Assembly (NCBI RefSeq): GCF_014649035.1
Contig: NZ_BMSG01000032.1
Coordinates: 1 to 64,000 of the forward strand
DNA from: Streptomyces sindenensis
GTDB taxonomy: Bacteria; Actinomycetota; Actinomycetes; Streptomycetales; Streptomycetaceae
Direction of reading: 5' to 3'
Length of the DNA: 64,000 nt
Shown here piece after piece: positions 58,395-64,000 of this stretch; the stretch's first letter is position 1, and each line of letters begins with the position of its first letter. The notes under the pieces were generated by a model. The model saw nothing but the letters and a program-made list of their open reading frames with translations. It ran no database searches and had not been told where the DNA came from. The position numbers and the translations under genes were made by a program.

Positions 58395-60408
58395 CACCGC
58401 GCCCGCAGCGGCGCCCTACGGCACCTGGCCCTCGCCGATCGACGCGGCGCTCGCCGCCTCCCGCGACGGCCGGCCCGACCATCTCGGCACCGTCGGGGAC
58501 GAGTTCTGGTGGACCGAGCCGCGCCCCGCCGAGGGCGGCCGCCGCGCGCTGATCCGCCGCCGCGCGGACGGCACCACCGCACCCGCGCTGCCCGCCCCCT
58601 GGAACGCCCGCAGCCGGGTGATCGAGTACGGCGGACAGCCCTGGGCGGGCACGGTGCGCGAGGACGGCGAACTCCTCGTGGTGTTCGTCCACTTCACCGA
58701 CCAGCGGCTGTACGCCTACGCCCCCGACGGGCCGGACGAGCCCTGGCCGCTGACCCCTGTCTCCGAGGTCGGCGGCGGGCTGCGATGGGTGGACCCGCAG
58801 CTACGCCCGGAGCAGGGCGCGGCGGGCGAAGTCTGGTGCGTGCTGGAGGAGTTCACCGGTCCCGCCCCCACCGACGTACGACGGGTCCTGGCCGCCGTAC
58901 CGCTGGACGGCTCGGCGGCCGACGACCGGGCGGCGGTCCGTGAACTCTCCGACGGACGGCACCGGTTCGTCACCGGACCCAAGGTCTCCCGCGACGGGCG
59001 ACGGGCCGCCTGGATCGCCTGGGACCACCCGGCGATGCCCTGGGACGGCACGGTGGTCATGCTGGCCGACATCACCGAAGCGGGCGAACTCACCGGCGTC
59101 CGGCCCCTTGTCGGGGATCTCGACGAATCGGTCTGCCAGGTGGAATGGGACCGCGACGGCAGCCTCCTGTTCGTCTCCGACCTCTCCGGCTGGTGGGAGC
59201 TCCAGCGCATCCGCCCCGACGCCGTCGCCGGCGGTGCGGTCCCCAGCAGCCGCCTCCTGCCCCCTCGGGGCGAGGAGTTCGGCGGGCCGCTCTGGAAGAT
59301 CGGGCTGCGCTGGTTCCATCCGCTGGACAACGGGCTGATCGCCGTCCTGCACGGCAAGGGCGACCACCGCCTCGGCATCCTCGACCCGGAGACCGGTGAA
59401 CTCGCCGACGCCCCGGGCCCCTGGACCGCCTGGTCCGACACGCTCACCGTGCACGGCAGCCGGGTCGTCGGCGTCGCGGCGAGCCCCCGCAGCGCCCCCG
59501 AGGTCGTCGAACTGGACACCACGACCGGACGCACCCGCGCCATCGGCGCACCCCACGAGGACGCGGTTGACTCCGCGTACTACCCGTCCCCCGAGCAGCG
59601 CACCTTCACCGGCCCCGACGGCCGGGAGATCCACGCCCACATCCACCCGCCGCACCACCCCGAACACACCGGCCCCGAGGGCGAGAAGCCCCCGTACGTC
59701 GTCTGGGCGCACGGCGGCCCCACCGGTCACTCCCCGCTCGTCCTCGACCTGGAGATCGCCTACTTCACCTCGCGCGGCATCGGCGTCGCCGAGGTGAACT
59801 ACGGCGGCTCCACCGGTTACGGACGCGCCTACCGCGAACGGCTGCGCGGCGCGTGGGGTCTGGTCGACGTGGCGGACTGCGCGGCCGTCGCCTCGGCCCT
59901 GGTCGAGCAGGGCGCGGCCGACCCGCAGCGGCTCGCGATCCGCGGCGGCAGCGCGGGCGGCTGGACCGCCGCCGCCTCGCTGACCAGCACCGACCTCTAC
60001 TCCTGCGGCACGATCCTCTACCCGATCCTGGACCTCGAAGGGTGGGCCACCGACGAGACCCACGACTTCGAATCGCGGTATCTGGAGTCCCTCGTCGGCC
60101 CGTTCTCCGAAGTGCCCGAGCGCTACCGGGAACGCTCCCCGATGAACCGCACGGACCGGCTCAACACCCCGTTCCTGCTGCTCCAGGGGCTCGACGACGT
60201 GATCTGCCCGCCCGCCCAGAGCGAGCGCTTCCTCGCCGCCGTGGCCGGCCGGGGCATCGCCCACGCCTACATCGCCTTCGCGGGGGAGAGCCACGGATTC
60301 CGGCGCACGGAGACCTTGGTCCGCGCCCTGGAGGCCGAACTCTCCCTCTACGCCCAGACGTTCGGCATCGACCGGTCCGACGTACCGCCCCTGGAGCTGA
60401 CCACGTGA
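58375..60408 (+). CDS. S9-family serine peptidase (prolyl oligopeptidase/acylaminoacyl peptidase type)
   Basis: 677 residues. A beta-propeller (about 1-400) is followed by the alpha/beta hydrolase domain: YVVWAHGGPTGHSP, nucleophile RGGSAGGWTAAA, Asp in LLQGLDDVICP and His in GESHGF. It cleaves short peptides in the cytosol, as no signal peptide is present. It starts 40 bp after the M20 gene; GTG 58375 follows a GGGGGG-rich site. It overlaps the S66 gene by 4 bp. Confidence 0.9.
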   Translation: MKPSYVNTAPAAAPYGTWPSPIDAALAASRDGRPDHLGTVGDEFWWTEPRPAEGGRRALIRRRADGTTAPALPAPWNARSRVIEYGGQPWAGTVREDGELLVVFVHFTDQRLYAYAPDGPDEPWPLTPVSEVGGGLRWVDPQLRPEQGAAGEVWCVLEEFTGPAPTDVRRVLAAVPLDGSAADDRAAVRELSDGRHRFVTGPKVSRDGRRAAWIAWDHPAMPWDGTVVMLADITEAGELTGVRPLVGDLDESVCQVEWDRDGSLLFVSDLSGWWELQRIRPDAVAGGAVPSSRLLPPRGEEFGGPLWKIGLRWFHPLDNGLIAVLHGKGDHRLGILDPETGELADAPGPWTAWSDTLTVHGSRVVGVAASPRSAPEVVELDTTTGRTRAIGAPHEDAVDSAYYPSPEQRTFTGPDGREIHAHIHPPHHPEHTGPEGEKPPYVVWAHGGPTGHSPLVLDLEIAYFTSRGIGVAEVNYGGSTGYGRAYRERLRGAWGLVDVADCAAVASALVEQGAADPQRLAIRGGSAGGWTAAASLTSTDLYSCGTILYPILDLEGWATDETHDFESRYLESLVGPFSEVPERYRERSPMNRTDRLNTPFLLLQGLDDVICPPAQSERFLAAVAGRGIAHAYIAFAGESHGFRRTETLVRALEAELSLYAQTFGIDRSDVPPLELTT

Positions 60409-61367
60409 CCCGCCAGGACGACGGCCCGGCCACCCCGCTCGCCCGGCCCGCCCGGCTGCGCCCCGGCTCCCGGGTCGCCGTCGTCGCCCCCAGCGGACCG
60501 GTCCCGGCCGGCCGGCTGGAGGAAGGTCTCACCGTCCTGCGCGACTGGGGCCTCGAACCCGTCGTCGGGCCCCATGTCCGAGCCGCGCACCCGGAGTTGG
60601 ACTACCTCGCCGGGGCGGACGCGGAGCGGGCCGCGGATCTTCAGGCCGCGTGGTGCGACCCGTCCGTGGAGGCCGTGCTCTGCGCCCGGGGCGGCTACGG
60701 CGCGCACCGGATGGTCGACCTCGTCGACTGGGCGGCGATCCGGGCCGCCGGGCCCAAGGCGTTCGTCGGCTACAGCGACGTCACCGTGCTGCACGAGGCG
60801 TTCGCCCTGCGGGCCGGGTTCGCCACCCTGCACGGACCGATGGTCGCCACCGAGACGTTCCTCAAGGACGCGCCGACCCGTGAGCACCTGCGCGCCACCC
60901 TCTTCGAGCCGGAGACCGTGCGCACCCTCGGCCTCGCATCGGCCGGGGCCCTGGTCCCCGGCCGGGCCGAAGGCGTCCTGTACGGCGGCTGCGTCAGCCT
61001 GCTGGCCGCCGACACCGGCACCCCCGGCGGCCGGTCCCACGCCCGCGGCAACCTCCTGGTGATCGAGGACACCGGGGAGGAGCCCTACCGCCTCGACGGC
61101 ATCCTCACCCGGCTCCTGCGCTCCGGCGCCCTGGCCGGGGTGGCCGGGGTGGCCTGCGGCTCCTGGCAGGAGTGCGGGCCGTACGAGAAGATCCGCGCCG
61201 TGCTCGCCGACCGGCTCGGCCCGCTGGGCATACCCGTGGTCGAGGAGCTGGGATTCGGCCACGGGGCGACCGCGCTGACGATCCCCCTGGGGCTGCCCGC
61301 GGTGCTCGACGCACCGGCGGACGGCGGGCGTTGCACGCTCACCGTCCAGGTGCCCGCCCTCGTCTGA
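60405..61367 (+). CDS. LD-carboxypeptidase (peptidase S66)
   Basis: 320 residues. The nucleophile Ser is in FVGYSDVTVLH, the preceding ARGGYGAHR and the later IEDTGEEPYRLD (Glu) and FGHGATALTIP (His) complete the S66 triad. It removes C-terminal D-amino acids from cell-wall peptides. GTG 60405 overlaps the S9 stop; last gene of the unit, followed by a terminator. Confidence 0.92.
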   Translation: MTRQDDGPATPLARPARLRPGSRVAVVAPSGPVPAGRLEEGLTVLRDWGLEPVVGPHVRAAHPELDYLAGADAERAADLQAAWCDPSVEAVLCARGGYGAHRMVDLVDWAAIRAAGPKAFVGYSDVTVLHEAFALRAGFATLHGPMVATETFLKDAPTREHLRATLFEPETVRTLGLASAGALVPGRAEGVLYGGCVSLLAADTGTPGGRSHARGNLLVIEDTGEEPYRLDGILTRLLRSGALAGVAGVACGSWQECGPYEKIRAVLADRLGPLGIPVVEELGFGHGATALTIPLGLPAVLDAPADGGRCTLTVQVPALV

Positions 61368-61389
61368 CCCTCCTCGGCCTTTCCCGCGA

Positions 61390-61423
61390 TCCGCGCCCGC
61401 ACCGCCTGCCGTGCGGGCGCGGA
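61390..61423 (+). terminator. Terminator of the peptidase operon
   Basis: Perfect 13-bp arms TCCGCGCCCGCAC and GTGCGGGCGCGGA with an 8-nt loop, 22 bp after the S66 stop. A smaller hairpin follows at 61424-61441. Confidence 0.8.
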
Positions 61424-61480
61424 CGTGCGTGCTTTCGCACGGAGAACGTGAACATCCGTCAAGAACCGCTGTCCGATGCG

Positions 61481-61541
61481 TTGACACGGCTATGACCTGT
61501 GTCACAGCATGAGCGCGACCCAATACTTACCGGTCGGTAAG
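61481..61541 (+). promoter_or_regulatory. Promoter region with TetR-like palindrome for the CocE-type gene
   Basis: CTTACCG-GT-CGGTAAG (61526-61541) is a perfect 7-bp inverted repeat of the kind bound by TetR proteins. Just upstream are TTGACA (61481-61486, a possible -35) and the palindrome CTGTGTCACAG (61497-61507). The site is 23 bp before the start codon, so bound protein would block transcription. It differs from GGCACTCAGTGCC and needs another regulator. Confidence 0.55.
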
Positions 61542-61564
61542 GTGTCCTCGGTGTGGAGGTCTTC

Positions 61565-63343
61565 GTGTCAGGTGCTGTTTCCAGAGTGCGCGGCCCGCTC
61601 GTCGCGGTCGCCGGGGCGGCCCTCGTCGCTCCCCTCGTCCTCGCCGGCCCGGCGCGGGCCGACGCCGCCCCGTACACCGTCACCCCGCTGACGTTCACCA
61701 TCGAGGCGGGCGACCGCACCTGCACGGTGGACGCCGATCTCTACCGGCCCGCCGGGGTCGACGCCGACCACCCGGCCCCCGCCGTGCTCGCCACCAACGG
61801 TTTCGGCGGCAGCAAGTCCGACGGCTCCACCGACGCCATCGGCAAGGCCTTCGCCGAACGCGGCTATGTCGGGCTCGTCTACTCGGGCCTCGGCTTCGGC
61901 GAGTCCGGCTGCCTGATCACCCTCGACGACCCCGCCGTCGACGGGCGGGCCGCGAGCGGACTCCTCGACTTTCTCGGGGGCGTTCGCGCCGCCGACGACG
62001 GGACGTCGGCCGACTTCGTCACCCGGGACGCCGACGGCGACCCCCGCGTCGGCATGATCGGCGGTTCCTACGGCGGCGCGATCCAATTGGCGACCGCGGC
62101 CGTCGACCCCCGCGTCGACGCGATTGTCCCGCTGATCACCTGGAACGACCTGGCCTACGCGCTCGCCCCCAACAACACCGGCGCGCGCACCGGCGTCACC
62201 TCCGACACCCCGGGCGTCTTCAAGTGGCAGTGGGCCAACGGCTTCTACCTGATCGGCGAGGGGCAGCCACTCCTCAACCCGAGCCTGGACCCCTCCCGGA
62301 TCAACCGGCTGGACTGCCTGCACTTCGCCACCCGCGCCTGCGAGACCATCCGGCTGCTCAACTCCGGCCGTTACCCGGCGGACAGGACGAAGGAGATGCT
62401 CGCGTACGCGCGCAGCGTCTCGCCCGTCTCCTACCTCGACCGGGTCAAGGCCCCCACCCTCATCGTCCAGGGGCAGGCCGACAGCCTCTTCAACCTCAAC
62501 GAGGCCACCGCCACCTACCGGACGCTCAAGGCGCAGGGCACCGAGACCAAGATGATCTGGCAGTCCTGGGGGCACAGCGGTGGCCAGGTACCCGGCGAAC
62601 TCGACCTGAGTCAGGGCAATCTGGAGACCAGCCACGTCGGGCAACGGGTGCTGGCCTGGTTCGACCGCTACCTCCACCAGAACACCGGCGCCGACACCGG
62701 GCCCGCCTTCTCCTACTACCGTGACTGGCAGAGCGGCTACGGCACGGCAGCCGACGTCCCCGCCCTGTCGCAGTCCCTCTACCTCTCCGGCGACGGCAAG
62801 CTCGTCGACAACCGCTCCAAGGTCGCGCGCGGCAGCCGCCAGTACACCAACTGGCTCGTCCCCACCAGTCACTCCGAGAGCTCCATCGCCCCGCTGATCG
62901 GTCTGCCCGACCCGAAGCCGTACGACACGAAGGGCACCTACCTCGGCTGGCGCAGCGAACCCCTCACCGCGCCCCTCGACGTCGTCGGCGCGCCGAAGGC
63001 CACCCTCAAGGTCGTCTCGCCGAAGGCGGAGCGGGTCCAGAACAGCGGCGACGCCTCCGACAAACTCGTCCTGTTCGCCAAGGTCTACGACGTCGCCCCC
63101 GACGGCGGCCGGAAGCTGGTCAACCGCCTCGTCTCCCCGGTCCGGGTCCCCGACGTCTCCCGGCCCTTCACGGTCGAGCTGCCCGGCATCGTCCACCGGT
63201 ACGAAAAGGGGCACCGCCTGGAGTTCGTGATCGCCGCCAGCGACACCGCGTACTTCGGCAACCGGGGCATCAAGCCCGTCACCGTCCTCCACGCCCCCGA
63301 GGACACCGGCGTACTGGAACTCCCGGTGGTCCCCGCGGGCTGA
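61565..63343 (+). CDS. Secreted CocE/NonD-type hydrolase (S15 X-Pro dipeptidyl-peptidase family)
   Basis: 592 residues. A signal peptide (about 1-33, ending LAGPARADA) precedes an alpha/beta hydrolase: NGFGGSKSDGS, the nucleophile elbow GMIGGSYGGAIQ, Asp in IVQGQADSLF and His in SWGHSGG. A C-terminal jelly-roll (about 420-592, PLTAPLDVVGAPKATLKV) is typical of the family. The substrate may be a peptide or ester. GTG 61565 is preceded by GGAGG 5 nt upstream; the further GTG at 61553 is less likely. Confidence 0.87.
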   Translation: MSGAVSRVRGPLVAVAGAALVAPLVLAGPARADAAPYTVTPLTFTIEAGDRTCTVDADLYRPAGVDADHPAPAVLATNGFGGSKSDGSTDAIGKAFAERGYVGLVYSGLGFGESGCLITLDDPAVDGRAASGLLDFLGGVRAADDGTSADFVTRDADGDPRVGMIGGSYGGAIQLATAAVDPRVDAIVPLITWNDLAYALAPNNTGARTGVTSDTPGVFKWQWANGFYLIGEGQPLLNPSLDPSRINRLDCLHFATRACETIRLLNSGRYPADRTKEMLAYARSVSPVSYLDRVKAPTLIVQGQADSLFNLNEATATYRTLKAQGTETKMIWQSWGHSGGQVPGELDLSQGNLETSHVGQRVLAWFDRYLHQNTGADTGPAFSYYRDWQSGYGTAADVPALSQSLYLSGDGKLVDNRSKVARGSRQYTNWLVPTSHSESSIAPLIGLPDPKPYDTKGTYLGWRSEPLTAPLDVVGAPKATLKVVSPKAERVQNSGDASDKLVLFAKVYDVAPDGGRKLVNRLVSPVRVPDVSRPFTVELPGIVHRYEKGHRLEFVIAASDTAYFGNRGIKPVTVLHAPEDTGVLELPVVPAG

Positions 63344-63381
63344 CCCCCGGCCCCTTCTGCTCACCCGAACGGCGTAACACC

Positions 63382-63431
63382 GCCGCCCCCCGCCCCCGGC
63401 ATCCGCTCATGCTGGGACCCCGGGGGGCGGC
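63382..63431 (+). terminator. Hairpin after the CocE-type gene
   Basis: Perfect 11-bp arms GCCGCCCCCCG (63382-63392) and CGGGGGGCGGC (63421-63431) with a long loop. Confidence 0.5.
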
Positions 63432-63484
63432 CGCGTGCACACGGCGGGCCGGACGGGCGAGGAACGAGCGAAAGGGCCGGACCC

Positions 63485-63724
63485 ATGAGCCCCAAGGACG
63501 TATCGAGCGACAGCGGGCGCGCCCAGGGGTGGCTCACACCCGGACGCATCGTGGTGGGCGTGGTGGTCGTGCTCGTCATCGTGTTCATCTGCGTGAACAC
63601 CAGCGACGTCACCATCCGGATGCTGATCCCCGAGGTGACGATGCCGCTGTGGTTCGCCCTGGCCGCCATGTTCCTGATCGGGCTCGGCTGCGGCGGCTAC
63701 GTCTTCCGCCGCCGGGCAAAGTGA
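63485..63724 (+). CDS. LapA/DUF1049-domain small membrane protein
   Basis: 79 residues. Two membrane segments (about 21-40 IVVGVVVVLVIVFICVN and 53-73 PLWFALAAMFLIGLGCGGYV) joined by the NTSDVTIRMLIPEVTMPL loop, ending in RRRAK. This matches the LapA/YciS-type domain common in actinobacteria; role unknown. Confidence 0.8.
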   Translation: MSPKDVSSDSGRAQGWLTPGRIVVGVVVVLVIVFICVNTSDVTIRMLIPEVTMPLWFALAAMFLIGLGCGGYVFRRRAK

Positions 63725-63835
63725 CGGCGGGCTCACGACCGGTCACCTGGACGCCGGCGTCCTGGACCCGAGCGTCATGCCCGCCGCCGACGGCCCGTAC
63801 GCCGAGGCCCTAGGTCCTCGGCACGAGCCCACCGG

Positions 63836-63891
63836 AGAGGTGAACCCGGAGGGGTGAACCCAGAGGAGTGAACCCGGAGGGGTGAACAACG
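63836..63891. repeat. Four 14-bp tandem repeats
   Basis: Units AGAGGTGAACCCGG, AGGGGTGAACCCAG, AGGAGTGAACCCGG and AGGGGTGAACAACG follow each other between the LapA gene and the partial gene at the right edge. No gene lies in 63725-63923. Confidence 0.85.
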
Positions 63892-63923
63892 CCCCCGGGC
63901 GGCCGGTCGGACGGTCGGTCGGT

Positions 63924-64000
63924 TCAGGCGGTGACGTTGCGGTCCACGTACTCGAAGATCGAGCCGTCCGGGTGCAGGGCGATCAGGTTGCGGCCCGCCG
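63924..64000 (-). CDS. C-terminal end of an unrecognised protein
   Basis: The last 24 residues or so of a leftward gene that enters from the right edge: AGRNLIALHPDGSIFEYVDR then NVTA and TGA at 63926-63924. Codon use is that of a real Streptomyces gene. The segment is too short to assign a family. Confidence 0.55.
   Translation of the reverse strand, partial: AGRNLIALHPDGSIFEYVDRNVTA

Noticed and set aside
1..64000. CRISPR arrays, prophage, insertion sequences, tRNA or rRNA genes
   Set aside because: No array of spaced identical repeats, no transposase or integrase, and no tRNA or rRNA sequence was recognised.

Overview
The window is a stretch of very GC-rich actinobacterial chromosome, almost certainly Streptomyces or a close relative. 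Third codon positions are nearly always G or C, GTG and TTG starts are common, genes are tightly packed, and terminators are GC-rich hairpins without U-tracts. I recognised no rRNA, tRNA, CRISPR array, insertion sequence or prophage.

The central theme is CoA-ester metabolism. Positions 33798-39888 carry a five-gene leftward operon for the ethylmalonyl-CoA pathway: crotonyl-CoA carboxylase/reductase (ccr), ethylmalonyl-CoA mutase (meaA), a CitE-like malyl-CoA lyase, a MaoC-type hydratase and an acyl-CoA dehydrogenase. Nearby are a duplicated-and-fused 3-hydroxybutyryl-CoA dehydrogenase and a TetR repressor (41962-44647). At the left edge lies the start of etfB, divergent from a paralogous TetR gene and followed by a zinc-ribbon/OB-fold (DUF35) gene. 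The same pair of 13-bp palindromes (GGCACTCAGTGCC), spaced 22-23 bp and wrapped identically around a -35/-10 promoter, occurs in front of etfB, the DUF35 gene and ccr. I read this as one regulon that joins the pathway to its electron acceptor, controlled by one or both TetR paralogues.

From left to right: etfB/TetR/DUF35 (1-1438); DJ-1 protein and LysR (1464-3252); inositol-phosphatase family, FAD oxidoreductase and macrodomain (3514-6527); an adaptive-response pair, Ada-AlkA plus Ogt (6641-8644); a TMEM165-type transporter with a yybP-ykoY manganese riboswitch (8749-9578); a GAF-PucR regulator with an MHS transporter (10140-13524); a methyltransferase and a PP2C phosphatase (13685-16280); a ketone-body/3-hydroxybutyrate locus with a scoAB deletion remnant (16513-19390); NUDIX and glycerate kinase (20758-22513); a branched-chain amino acid ABC operon with a linked regulator, facing a receptor kinase that carries its own LivK-like sensor (22655-30953); phosphatidylserine synthase and decarboxylase (32120-33617); the ethylmalonyl-CoA block; assorted single genes, including a radical SAM gene behind a LexA-type box and a large MFS transporter with three C-terminal beta-sandwich repeats (45009-54503); and a peptidase island (54730-63343) with four same-strand peptidase genes.

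Several gene ends carry short tandem duplications (14-25 bp units), a local habit of this chromosome. Assignments rest on reading motifs and context by eye; no database search was possible.
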